18,816 bases of DNA, taken from contig JAFWRA010000230.1 in assembly GCA_017508895.1 (NCBI GenBank), positions 1 through 18,816 of the forward strand, read 5' to 3'. Origin of the DNA: Bacteroidales bacterium. GTDB lineage: Bacteria > Bacteroidota > Bacteroidia > Bacteroidales > F082. A program made the position numbers and the translations under genes. Below the pieces are notes generated by a model that worked only from the letters and a program-made list of their open reading frames with translations, searched no databases and was not told where the DNA came from. Positions 1 through 7,716 of this stretch are shown in pieces; positions within the stretch are counted from its first letter, which is position 1; every line of letters begins with the position of its first letter.

Positions 1-236
1 ACGTTCACGAAGCCGATGACCATCACCGTCACCGCACCCGAGCTTTGTATGGCCGCCGTGCCCACCGTGCCGATGCCCACGCCGAGCCACTTGTTATTCC
101 CCATCTTGGCGAACAGTCGCTTCAAGCCCGCACTGCTGGCGCTTTCAAGGCTGGAACTCAACATCTTGCAGGCCACTAAAAATACCCCGATGCCTGCGAT
201 TAAGGTCAAAATTGCTATAACAATAAGCATAAGCAT
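1..236 (-). CDS. Na/Pi-cotransporter family protein, N-terminal fragment
   Basis: Reading the minus strand from the ATG at 236 gives 78 in-frame residues that run off the left edge of the window, so only the amino terminus is present. Residues 1-23 form a hydrophobic helix. A short linker rich in Ser, Ala and Lys follows, then a second membrane segment with the motif GTAAIQSSGAVTV (about residues 59-71). The QSS(G/S)A(V/T)T signature is typical of the Na+/phosphate cotransporter II family (PNaS, NptA/YjbB type), whose members couple sodium to phosphate uptake or export at the inner membrane. A second ATG at 230 is an alternative start. An in-frame TGA at 264-266 rules out a more distant one. 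The gene follows a strong terminator (312-347) and a leader hairpin (245-278), so it is probably transcribed separately from what lies upstream. The family call is good; substrate and direction of transport are inferred. Confidence 0.8.
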   Translation of the reverse strand, partial: MLMLIVIAILTLIAGIGVFLVACKMLSSSLESASSAGLKRLFAKMGNNKWLGVGIGTVGTAAIQSSGAVTVMVIGFVN

Positions 237-703
237 AGATTTTTGAAAGCGGCCAACGATGGCTCATTGACCGCTTTCGTTATGAAGAAAAAGGTTGACT
301 TATCGGATAAAAAAAGATGGTCCGAACCGAAGTTCGCACCATCTTTTATGTTTTTCGTGATGATATAGTTATGGCTGTCGACCAAGTTTTTCCTTGGGAC
401 ATAACGCCTTACCTGTCCAAGACGTAAAGCCGCCGAGCATAGATTTTCATCTTGTTTAGCGCCTAAGGTTAAAATTGGGCATAGCTCGCATCTGCTTTGA
501 AACCCTTCCGATGGATTATTGAGCAAAAACTCCGAATCCTCGTCTTCGTCAAATTCATCTCCATCGAATGACATATTAGACAGGATTTCAGTTTGTTCCA
601 TGATAATCACATCCTCTTTGGCCGTGTCGGTAAGGTCAAGAAGGAACAGTCCCATCAGGATGAGGACGACGACAGAAACATATTTTCGGAAAAAGTCAAT
701 CAT
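215..703 (-). CDS. Hypothetical single-pass membrane protein; 3' end doubtful
   Basis: An open frame of 162 codons that I cannot assign to a family. Residues 8-24 (YVSVVVLILMGLFLLDL) form a plausible N-terminal membrane anchor. An acidic stretch follows (about residues 48-58, many Asp and Glu), then a segment with Cys-x-x-Cys (RCELC) and a third Cys about a dozen residues on. The distal third is suspicious. It reads through a strong terminator hairpin (312-347) and the leader hairpin of the next gene (245-278), and overlaps that gene's start by 22 nt. Either the true product ends before about position 350 through a frameshift or error, or the ORF is a relic or not coding at all. The N-terminal half is the more believable part. 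Confidence 0.35.
   Translation of the reverse strand: MIDFFRKYVSVVVLILMGLFLLDLTDTAKEDVIIMEQTEILSNMSFDGDEFDEDEDSEFLLNNPSEGFQSRCELCPILTLGAKQDENLCSAALRLGQVRRYVPRKNLVDSHNYIITKNIKDGANFGSDHLFLSDKSTFFFITKAVNEPSLAAFKNLCLCLLL
245..278 (-). promoter_or_regulatory. Leader hairpin just upstream of the Na/Pi cotransporter start
   Basis: Arms 245-256 (GAAAGCGGCCAA) and 267-278 (TTGACCGCTTTC) pair over 12 positions, with one position that is a G-U wobble in minus-strand RNA, around a 10-nt loop. On the minus strand the stem ends only 8 nt before the ATG at 236. No T-run follows on either strand, so it is not a normal intrinsic terminator. It may control translation start or message stability of the transporter. 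The structure is seen directly; the role is inferred. Confidence 0.55.
312..347 (-). terminator. Rho-independent terminator, bidirectional in shape
   Basis: Arms AAAAGATGGT (312-321) and ACCATCTTTT (338-347) plus inner arms CGAAC/GTTCG (323-327, 332-336) pair around a CGAA loop, with a single C-C mismatch. On the minus strand the stem runs into seven T residues, so termination is most likely for minus-strand transcripts coming from the right. The plus-strand side has a shorter T-run (TTTTATGTTTTT). It separates the doubtful ORF at 215-703 from the Na/Pi cotransporter gene. Confidence 0.75.
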
Positions 704-740
704 GGCTTTGTACGTTAGAATAACTGATAAACATTGGAAT

Positions 741-773
741 TATTGTCCTTGTGGTCAAAAAATAGTACTTTTG
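741..773 (+). promoter_or_regulatory. Bacteroidota-type promoter for the acyl-ACP thioesterase
   Basis: The -7 element TACTTTTG (766-773) matches TAnnTTTG. A TATTG -33 element lies at 741-745, with a 20-bp spacer. The predicted transcript starts about 10 nt before the ATG at 790, a short leader usual for this phylum. Confidence 0.6.
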
Positions 774-789
774 CCGAAAATTAGAATTT

Positions 790-1494
790 ATGTACAGCCT
801 GAATTACAAAGTAACCACCAGCACCTGCGACAGTGAGGGCAAACTCAAACTGTTTTCCGCCCTACAGATGATGCAAGACTGCTCGGAAATGTGGATCGAC
901 AGCGAGCCACAGGTAAAAGAATACTTCACACGCGAGAACATGGCGCAGCTGTTGGCCTCAAGGCAGGTGGAAATCATGCGCGTGCCCAATTTCAAGGAAG
1001 AACTGACCGTGACCACCTCGGTCTACGGCATGAAGCCCATGTTCGGTTTCCGCAACACTTTTATTTATGATGCCGAAGGCAAGCCTTGCTACCGCACTTG
1101 GAGCATGGGCGCTTTTGTCGACAAGGCCAATGGCAAGCTGAAGCGTGTGGACGATGCCGTGGCCAACTCCCTGCTCATCGAGCCGCAATTAGAGATGAAC
1201 TACAAAGACCGCCGCATCATACTGCCGAAGGAAGGAGGCAAGGCCTTCGCGCCCATCCAAGTGATGCGCGCCGACATCGACTACAACCGCCATGTCAACA
1301 ACGCCAACTACATCCGCATGGCGATGGAACTGCTTCCTGAAGATTTCATCATAAAGGGTCTTCGCGTGGAATACCGTGTGGCCGCCAAACTGGGTGACAG
1401 CCTCACCCCAACCCTTTTTGAAATAGAAAACGGCTTCGTCATCTCGCTTGCCATTAGCAACGAGGCGAGTGCCATCGTGGAATTTACGAGATAA
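790..1494 (+). CDS. Acyl-[acyl-carrier-protein] thioesterase
   Basis: A 234-residue protein of the FatA/FatB-like acyl-ACP thioesterase family (PF01643): two hot-dog folds in tandem, releasing free fatty acids from acyl-ACP in the cytoplasm. The first hot-dog covers about residues 1-130. The second begins near residue 155 and carries the conserved DIDYNRHVNNANYI block (162-175). Its Asp, Asn166 and His168 correspond to the catalytic residues of the plant and bacterial enzymes, and the HVNN tetrapeptide is diagnostic. The length is normal for bacterial members. The start at 790 is supported by a well-placed -7 promoter element (766-773) and by the fit of the first residues (YKVTTSTCDSEGKL) to the family N-terminus. 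It appears to be a single-gene unit. Chain-length preference cannot be read from the sequence. Confidence 0.88.
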   Translation: MYSLNYKVTTSTCDSEGKLKLFSALQMMQDCSEMWIDSEPQVKEYFTRENMAQLLASRQVEIMRVPNFKEELTVTTSVYGMKPMFGFRNTFIYDAEGKPCYRTWSMGAFVDKANGKLKRVDDAVANSLLIEPQLEMNYKDRRIILPKEGGKAFAPIQVMRADIDYNRHVNNANYIRMAMELLPEDFIIKGLRVEYRVAAKLGDSLTPTLFEIENGFVISLAISNEASAIVEFTR

Positions 1495-1652
1495 TCTTGA
1501 TGCGATGGGAAGGCTCTAAGATGTTGAGGCAAACTTCCTATTCGGAGTGGGGAGGCGGCAGCAAGAAGCTCAGAGCCAACTGGATATCTTTTATCAAGTA
1601 CAATGCTCAGTTTTTTTGTTCAGGCGAGTCCCTCCTTCCCTCGTTTTTTCTG

Positions 1653-1660
1653 TATTTTTG
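1653..1660 (+). promoter_or_regulatory. Possible -7 element for the S37-like lipoprotein gene
   Basis: TATTTTTG matches TAnnTTTG. No convincing TTTG -33 element lies 17-23 bp upstream. The implied leader of about 75 nt is AT-rich. The 248-bp gap between 1494 and 1743 shows nothing else recognisable. Confidence 0.4.
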
Positions 1661-1742
1661 CATCGATTTTATGAGATTCTATTGATTACTTGAAAATAGA
1701 TTTTCCATTTTAATTACAATTTAATCACAAATTATTTGAATT

Positions 1743-3182
1743 ATGAAAAACAAGTTTCGTTTCGCAAAGTTGCTTGTGATAGCCTTTGCCATTGTGTTCG
1801 TAGGATGCAAAAAACAGGAGCCACTGCCAGGACATTCGGTTTTAGGCAACCAACTGCTTGCACTCGACATTGTCAGTAGCCTCGACACCATCATCCCGAA
1901 CCAAAATCCCGCCAACTTCAAGGAACTTTACAAAATAAAGTTCACTCAACCAATCGATCACAACAACCCTTCGGCGGGCACCTTCCAGCAGAAAGCGTTC
2001 CTTTTCTATGTCGGAAACGACCGTCCCACAGTATTGTACACCTGCGGCTACACCCTCAGCGATGACTATATGCAGCAGCCATTTATGCCTTTAGCATACA
2101 ACATGAACGCCAACCTGTTGATGGTGGAGCATCGCTACTTCGGCGAATCCAAACCAGCCAACGACCCGAGATGGACCTACCTTAACATAAAGCAGGCTGC
2201 TTCCGACCATCACGCCATCATTCAAGCTCTGAAACCTTTGTTGCCTAAAGAGTGGGTGTCGACAGGCACCAGCAAAGACGGCATGACATCGGTGTTCCTG
2301 CGTTATTTCTACCCTGACGACATCACCGTGACCACAGCGTTTTGCGCGCCATTTATGACCTCGCTCACCTACGAGCCTGTAGGCCGCTATGTGCAAGAGG
2401 TGAGCGGTTCGCCGCAAGAACACGATCAGATGATAGCCGTCTTGAACCGGATGCTTCAGGGTGGGGAAAGCGGCCTTTACGCCCGCTTCCGTGAATTGCT
2501 TAGAGAAGCCAATATCACTGAAGAGTATTCATATACCGATTATGTTGCGGCATGCTTCCAATATATTTTCGATTTCTTTTCGTACCAAACACCCTCCACG
2601 CGACACATGGCTTCATTGGACTTGCCTAACGACCAGTTTATTAATACAGTTTTGAAGGAAGTGTTTCACCCAACAGATGACGGTAGTTCCACTTATCCGT
2701 ATGGCATACAGACAGCAAAAGAGTTGGGGCAGTTTATTTTCGATTATAATGCCTACGCTAACGTGCTCAATGGCACAAGCTTCGATATTAATGCGTTGAA
2801 AAAGAACCCAAGCGGTTTAAAAGATGAAGACCTCTGGGTTTACGAGACCTACGACAACACTTTGCTCACCGACATTCGCAACCGTTTCATTCCAACCACC
2901 ACATGTCCGATTCTCTTTGTGTATTCCAAAGACGACCCGTGGACTGGAGCGCGTCCCGATCAAATCAACGAGCAGTATTCAAAGCTGATTATCAATCCTA
3001 TTGGCGTTCATGATCATGACATTAATAGTGAGGAGCACTATTCGCCTGAGACGAGAACAGAAATCATGGACTTCATAGCACGCTTCGTGCCCTACGGCGA
3101 CGATCCTGTCGTGGCAAAACGTCCCGCTTACAACTACGACATCAAAACTAACGACCGCTTCATGATATTTGGAAGCCGTTAA
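1743..3182 (+). CDS. S37/PS-10-like serine aminopeptidase, lipoprotein
   Basis: A 479-residue protein with a lipoprotein signal peptide: a hydrophobic core (residues 9-20) ending at VGC, with Cys22 as the predicted lipid attachment site, so it should be anchored in the outer membrane or periplasm. The body has alpha/beta-hydrolase traits. HRYFGESKP (130-138) precedes the nucleophile elbow GTSKDGMT (175-182), with Ser177 as the likely catalytic Ser. This resembles the GGSKGGMT elbow of MEROPS S37 (PS-10, secreted tripeptidyl aminopeptidase). A YSKDDPW segment (394-400) could supply the acid, and a His-rich stretch (H423, H425, H432) the catalytic His. The family normally removes short N-terminal peptides from exported proteins or dietary peptides. 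The elbow has Thr and Asp where S37 usually has Gly, so specificity may differ. A clear terminator follows at 3220-3254. Confidence 0.75.
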   Translation: MKNKFRFAKLLVIAFAIVFVGCKKQEPLPGHSVLGNQLLALDIVSSLDTIIPNQNPANFKELYKIKFTQPIDHNNPSAGTFQQKAFLFYVGNDRPTVLYTCGYTLSDDYMQQPFMPLAYNMNANLLMVEHRYFGESKPANDPRWTYLNIKQAASDHHAIIQALKPLLPKEWVSTGTSKDGMTSVFLRYFYPDDITVTTAFCAPFMTSLTYEPVGRYVQEVSGSPQEHDQMIAVLNRMLQGGESGLYARFRELLREANITEEYSYTDYVAACFQYIFDFFSYQTPSTRHMASLDLPNDQFINTVLKEVFHPTDDGSSTYPYGIQTAKELGQFIFDYNAYANVLNGTSFDINALKKNPSGLKDEDLWVYETYDNTLLTDIRNRFIPTTTCPILFVYSKDDPWTGARPDQINEQYSKLIINPIGVHDHDINSEEHYSPETRTEIMDFIARFVPYGDDPVVAKRPAYNYDIKTNDRFMIFGSR

Positions 3183-3219
3183 AGGTTTGAAACACTAGAT
3201 TATCATTAGTCTTTTTCAC

Positions 3220-3254
3220 AAAGGAGGAAACACACGCCGTCTCCTCCTTTTTTT
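3220..3254 (+). terminator. Rho-independent terminator after the S37-like gene
   Basis: AAAGGAGGA (3220-3228) pairs perfectly with TCCTCCTTT (3242-3250) around a 13-nt loop and runs into a string of seven T (3248-3254). It lies 38 nt after the stop codon at 3182. Confidence 0.8.
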
Positions 3255-3262
3255 ATACTTTA

Positions 3263-3289
3263 TTTGCAAACAAAATAATTTTATATTTG
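3263..3289 (+). promoter_or_regulatory. Promoter for the T9SS leucine-rich-repeat protein
   Basis: A -7 element TATATTTG (3282-3289) lies 23 nt before the ATG at 3313. A TTTG at 3263-3266 gives a 15-bp spacer, shorter than usual, so the -33 assignment is less certain than the -7. Confidence 0.5.
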
Positions 3290-3312
3290 CAGCTTCAAAA
3301 CTAAACTTAATT

Positions 3313-5337
3313 ATGATGAAAAAGACAATTTATCTCGTATTGTTCTTACTCGTATTTGCCGGCTTCACCAAGGCACAAGGTCCTCAATCAACCGCCAACT
3401 GGTTTGGATACATCCTACCTCCCAGTCCGGCAGAATACAAGTATGTCTCCTTTACCATGCAGGATTTAGGGTCGGTGACCATCGCATCGGATGTGGTTCC
3501 TGCAGTGTCGTCAGCCACCTTTGCCGAAGGATATGTGTGGAGCGTGAATAATGTCTACGGATATTGCCTTTACAGGTCAAGATTTGATGCCACCAACAAT
3601 CGTATTGAAGAACCTGAATTGATGGTTGAAAACATTCCTTATTTCAATGACATGGTATACAATCCTGCCGACGGAATGATTTATGTTATTACAGGAGAAC
3701 ACCTAAAAAGCTTTGATCCAGCCGTCCCCGGCAACATGCAAGACCACGGCGTGATAGAGCACGACGGCTTCAATTTGGCTATCGACATGGAGGGTAACGC
3801 TTATATGATAAGTTCTTGGGGCGAATTTGGTATGCTGAATCTTTCCAATGCACAATTGACTGTTATCAACTCGATTGATTTGCCGTTAAAAATGGCTTTC
3901 GACATGATGACGGGCGAATTGTTTGGCGCCCATTATGGCAATCTGTATCAGCTTGACCCCAATACCGGTGCCTATACCCTATTAGGTGCGCTCCATGGTG
4001 GAGGCAACAGCTATGATCCGACCTGCCTGTTTATGACCTACGGCTCCACTCCGTCGGAATTCACGGTCGGTGATCTAATCTATCGTGTCAATGACGACCA
4101 AGTTTCCGTGACGGTCATTGGCCATGTTGACGGATACAATGCACAAGGGGCGTTGGTCATTCCTGAATCGGTGAGTTATGAGGGCCATGACTATGCCGTG
4201 ACGATCATAGGAAACGCTGCATTTATGTATTGTTTCTATCTTACAAGTTTGACCATTCCAAACTCAGTAAACACCATCGAAGAGGCTGCATTTGCCTATT
4301 GTTCTGGTTTTACTGGCAATCTGATGATTCCGAATTCTGTCAACACCATCGAGGCAAGTGCCTTCCACACATGCTATGGTTTTGACGGAACACTGATGTT
4401 GGGTAGCGGCGTCACGAGCATAGGCGCCTGGGCTTTCAACTCATGCGATGGCTTGACCGGCGTGTTGAACATTCCGAGCAATGTGGCATCCATTGGCGAA
4501 GACGCTTTCGTGTATTGTAAATTCGACAGCATTGTGGTCGACCCTGAAAACCCAAATTATGACTCCAGAAACGACTGCAACGCCATCATTGAAACAAGCA
4601 CGAACGAACTGACCACAGGTTGCAAGAATACGGTTATTCCTAATTCCGTCACTGCCATTGGCGACAACGCCTTCAAGGGCATTACGGGGATGACTTCGAT
4701 TGAGATACCGGATTCGGTGGTTTCCATAGGAGATAACGCCTTTGCTTTTTGCTTCGATTTGGCGGGTGACTTGGTGATTCCGAATTCGGTGACCCATATT
4801 GGTGAGAGCGCTTTCTTCCAGTGCGAAGGACTAGACGGGAAACTGGTTATAGGCGAATCCGTTTCTTCCATCGGCGACTGGGCCTTCAGAAAGTGTTCAC
4901 ACATTTCGGAGGCAGTGTCATTAGCTACCACACCTGCTACGCTTGGAAACGAATTTGGAGGGACGGCGTTCACCGAATTTGGCATCCAAACACTTACCGT
5001 TCCTTGCGGATGCATCGAGGCCTATCAAAACTCTCAATGGTATGACCCAATCGGATTGAATGGATTCTATGAGTTCATTGAAGATTGCACTGTGGTTTCT
5101 GAAACCGATGCTGTCAATACAGCAGTTTATCCGAATCCGACATACGGCAAGGTGAGAATCGAGGCTGAAAGCATCCAAAGCATCAGCATTTTCAATATGC
5201 TTGGAGAAAAAGTCTTCGAATGTCCCGCCTATGGCGACACCTTTGAATATGACTTCAGCCAGCAAACAGCCGGCATGTACTTCATCAAGGTGGAGACCAA
5301 AAAGGGTACCGAGACCATGAAGGTTACGGTAAGGTAA
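3313..5337 (+). CDS. BspA-type leucine-rich-repeat surface protein with T9SS sorting domain
   Basis: A 674-residue exported protein. Residues 1-21 are a Sec signal peptide ending FTKA|Q. Residues about 22-250 form a beta-rich region with propeller-like repeats (for example NPADGMIYVITG and MMTGELFGAHYGNLYQLDPNTG). From about 270 to 560 there are LRR_5/BspA repeats of the form IPNSVxxIgxxAFxxC, at least seven copies, several cysteine-terminated. Residues 605-674 are a type A T9SS C-terminal sorting domain: it opens with VYPNPTYGKV, contains SIFNMLGEKV, and ends with AGMYFIKVETKKGTETMKVTVR-like strands. The protein should therefore pass the outer membrane through the type IX system and be attached or released there. 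BspA-type repeats are known in adhesins that bind host matrix or other bacteria; the ligand here is unknown. It is transcribed from its own promoter behind a terminator. Confidence 0.87.
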   Translation: MMKKTIYLVLFLLVFAGFTKAQGPQSTANWFGYILPPSPAEYKYVSFTMQDLGSVTIASDVVPAVSSATFAEGYVWSVNNVYGYCLYRSRFDATNNRIEEPELMVENIPYFNDMVYNPADGMIYVITGEHLKSFDPAVPGNMQDHGVIEHDGFNLAIDMEGNAYMISSWGEFGMLNLSNAQLTVINSIDLPLKMAFDMMTGELFGAHYGNLYQLDPNTGAYTLLGALHGGGNSYDPTCLFMTYGSTPSEFTVGDLIYRVNDDQVSVTVIGHVDGYNAQGALVIPESVSYEGHDYAVTIIGNAAFMYCFYLTSLTIPNSVNTIEEAAFAYCSGFTGNLMIPNSVNTIEASAFHTCYGFDGTLMLGSGVTSIGAWAFNSCDGLTGVLNIPSNVASIGEDAFVYCKFDSIVVDPENPNYDSRNDCNAIIETSTNELTTGCKNTVIPNSVTAIGDNAFKGITGMTSIEIPDSVVSIGDNAFAFCFDLAGDLVIPNSVTHIGESAFFQCEGLDGKLVIGESVSSIGDWAFRKCSHISEAVSLATTPATLGNEFGGTAFTEFGIQTLTVPCGCIEAYQNSQWYDPIGLNGFYEFIEDCTVVSETDAVNTAVYPNPTYGKVRIEAESIQSISIFNMLGEKVFECPAYGDTFEYDFSQQTAGMYFIKVETKKGTETMKVTVR

Positions 5338-5409
5338 TGGGATGGGCGAAACTTGAAACACACTTCTTATACAAACCCATGAAGGAGCTCTTGACGGAAC
5401 CATAATACC

Positions 5410-6405
5410 ATGCTAGTAATTATGCTCATAGCCGCCCTAATGTTGGGCATCATAATCGCCGTCCTGCCCCATGTCGTATGGCTGTTGGCTTGGATGGTCG
5501 GGAAATGCTTCCATTACACGGTGTCATACACCCCATTCGGATGGACAGCACTTGCGCTTGCCGTGATGGTGTGGGCAGTGCTGGCATGGGGGTGCTTCGT
5601 GGGACGTTGGCGGCTGCAAATTATACGGATGGAGTATGCCCATCCTGACATCCCGTCCGCTTTCGACGGTTACAAAATCGTTCACATCTCCGACCTGCAC
5701 CTCTCCACCTTCGACGACAATCCTAAACAATTACAGCGTTTTGTGGATAGCATCAATGCCCTTGAGCCTGACCTGATTTGCTTCACGGGCGACTTGGTCA
5801 CCTTTGGCACGTCAGAGGCGGACCCCTACACTACGACGTTGCGGCGGTTGCAGGCCACAAACGGAGTCATCAGTGTCCTCGGCAACCACGACTTCCTTAT
5901 TTACAACCGCAAGTTGGCAGATGACGAAACACGCGAAAAAGAAGTAAAGGCCATTACACGGTATGAACGCGAGCAGCTCGGCTGGCAGTTGTTGAGAAAC
6001 GAGCACATCGTAATCGAACGCGATGGAGCCATGATGACCCTCATTGGCGTAGACAATACCGTAGGCAAAGGTCAGGGATTCAGCACCATCAATCGTGGTG
6101 ACCTGTCGAAAGCCATGGCTGGCACCAAAGGATTCCGTATCCTCCTCACTCACGACCCTGGCCATTGGCGGTCGGAGGTACTCCCCAACTCTGACCTACC
6201 CTTGACCCTTAGTGGCCACACCCATTCGGCTCAGGTGCGGCTGTTCGGCTGGACACCCGCCTCGTGGATGTTCAAGGAGGCATGGGGTCGCTACGACGAG
6301 AACGGACAGACCCTCAATGTGAACGCCGGCCTTGGCTGCACATTGCCCATCCGTATCAACTGCCCAGCAGAGGTCACGCTGATTTCTCTTCATGGTACCG
6401 ACTAA
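5410..6405 (+). CDS. Membrane-anchored calcineurin-like metallophosphoesterase (YaeI-like)
   Basis: A 331-residue protein. Two hydrophobic segments (about residues 2-30 and 45-65) anchor it in the inner membrane, followed by a metallophosphatase domain (PF00149). All five metal-binding blocks are visible: ISDLH (93-97), GDLV (127-130), GNHD (158-161), THD (247-249, His248) and GHTH (269-272). The layout resembles YaeI-type phosphodiesterases, which often act on phospholipid or UDP-linked substrates, but the substrate cannot be told from sequence. The gene lies 72 nt downstream of the LRR gene with no terminator between, so it may be partly co-transcribed. The ATG at 5410 is chosen as the first in frame after the upstream stop; the ATG at 5422 is nearly as good. 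Confidence 0.82.
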   Translation: MLVIMLIAALMLGIIIAVLPHVVWLLAWMVGKCFHYTVSYTPFGWTALALAVMVWAVLAWGCFVGRWRLQIIRMEYAHPDIPSAFDGYKIVHISDLHLSTFDDNPKQLQRFVDSINALEPDLICFTGDLVTFGTSEADPYTTTLRRLQATNGVISVLGNHDFLIYNRKLADDETREKEVKAITRYEREQLGWQLLRNEHIVIERDGAMMTLIGVDNTVGKGQGFSTINRGDLSKAMAGTKGFRILLTHDPGHWRSEVLPNSDLPLTLSGHTHSAQVRLFGWTPASWMFKEAWGRYDENGQTLNVNAGLGCTLPIRINCPAEVTLISLHGTD

Positions 6406-6479
6406 CACCCTTGCAGGCATGGCTTCAACTTACTAATAGCAATTACGACAACAAAATTATCTCCTTTGCGATAGTTTTG

Positions 6480-6510
6480 TTTGCCGGCATTATAGATTTT
6501 TTTATTTTTG
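6480..6510 (+). promoter_or_regulatory. Consensus Bacteroidota promoter for the DUF362 lipoprotein
   Basis: TTTG (6480-6483), a 19-bp spacer, then TATTTTTG (6503-6510) matches the consensus at both elements. The predicted start is about 20 nt before the ATG at 6539, which supports that start over the internal ATG at 6590. Confidence 0.75.
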
Positions 6511-6538
6511 CGAAAATTATATCATAAACTACAATAAG

Positions 6539-7618
6539 ATGACTAAAAGTAATATCGTTAATAAATCAACAAACACAACAAGATTCATTATGGCAACATT
6601 AATCGTCGCCACCATGTCGTTCGCTGGTTGCGAGCAGAGTGGCAGAACCAACCCGTCTCAACAAGCCAAAGAAACCCAATCTTCGGATAAGGATGCAACG
6701 GTGTATCTGACTAGAGAAATCTCCCCAGAGGCACTTGTTAGGATCTACAAGGCACTGGGAGTGGAAGCCACTGGTCGCGTGGCAGTGAAAATATCAACGG
6801 GCGAAGGCAGCAACCCTAACTACCTGAAACCCGAGCTCATCAAGGACTTGGTGCAAGGAGTTGACGGAACCATCGTAGAATGCAACACCGCTTATGGCAA
6901 CGGACCTGGTGACGAGAAAGATGAGCGTAACAACTCAGCTGTCCACTGGGAAGTGATCAGGCGTCACGGTTTCACCAATTATTTCCCCGTCGACATCATG
7001 GATGAATACGATGAAATTCGGATACCCGTGAAGGATCAGTCGCACATCAAGTACGACATCGTGGGCGGACACATGGCCAACTACGATTTCATGATTGCCC
7101 TCAACCACTTCAAGGGACACCCCATGGGTGGCTACGGTGGTGCATTGAAGAATCTCAGTATCGGATGCGCCAGCAGCAACGGCAAAGCCTATATCCACTC
7201 CGCAGGAAAGATGGAGAAACTCGACATGGCCAAACTTTGGACACCCGAATTTATCGGCGACCAGGACGGCTTCCTCGAAAGCATGGCGGCAGCAGCTCAA
7301 GCCGTGACGAACTACTTCCAAAAAAAGCAGGGCATCATCTACATCAGCGTGATGAACAACATGAGCATCGACTGCGACTGCGTCGATCATCCTGCTTCTG
7401 TGAAGCTTGAGGACTACGGCATCCTCGCCTCCACTGACCCCGTGGCTCTTGACCAAGCCTGTGTTGACATTATCAACAATCAAGAGGTAACGGCCAAGAA
7501 CGACCCCACCGACCTGCTGAACCGCATCGACAAGCAACATGGCACGCACACCATCAAGCATGCCGAAACCATCGGCTTAGGTACACGCAAATATCACATT
7601 GTCAACATTGACAAGTAG
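6539..7618 (+). CDS. DUF362-domain lipoprotein
   Basis: A 359-residue protein. The N-terminus carries a signal peptide with lipobox SFAGC (Cys31), followed by a flexible Gln/Ser/Lys-rich linker. The remainder matches DUF362 (PF04015). Recognisable points are KISTGEG (83-89), the family block LNHFKGHPMGGYGGALKN (about 188-205), and a late STDPVALDQACVDII segment. Many DUF362 proteins also carry 4Fe-4S ferredoxin motifs. Here there is no CxxCxxC cluster; only a DCDC pair (near residue 280) and isolated Cys remain, so this is the DUF362 domain alone, exported. The family's reaction is not settled, and I assign none. It is driven by its own consensus promoter at 6480-6510; no terminator was seen in the 98-bp gap before the next gene. 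Confidence 0.83.
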   Translation: MTKSNIVNKSTNTTRFIMATLIVATMSFAGCEQSGRTNPSQQAKETQSSDKDATVYLTREISPEALVRIYKALGVEATGRVAVKISTGEGSNPNYLKPELIKDLVQGVDGTIVECNTAYGNGPGDEKDERNNSAVHWEVIRRHGFTNYFPVDIMDEYDEIRIPVKDQSHIKYDIVGGHMANYDFMIALNHFKGHPMGGYGGALKNLSIGCASSNGKAYIHSAGKMEKLDMAKLWTPEFIGDQDGFLESMAAAAQAVTNYFQKKQGIIYISVMNNMSIDCDCVDHPASVKLEDYGILASTDPVALDQACVDIINNQEVTAKNDPTDLLNRIDKQHGTHTIKHAETIGLGTRKYHIVNIDK

Positions 7619-7716
7619 AGTATCCAATAACCCGACTGCAACTGAACTTCATCAGGCAGCTTGGCCAACAACATGGCTATTCTGCTTAAGAAGACTTATA
7701 CTTTAGATTGTTAATT

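Noticed and set aside
519..836. Plus-strand open frame of 105 codons overlapping the thioesterase start
   Set aside because: Ser-rich low-complexity start antisense to the 215-703 frame, no family match, and it would run through the thioesterase promoter and start.
4550..5015. Minus-strand frames of more than 100 codons inside the LRR gene
   Set aside because: They mirror the repeat structure of the coding strand; they have no promoter and no recognisable domain.
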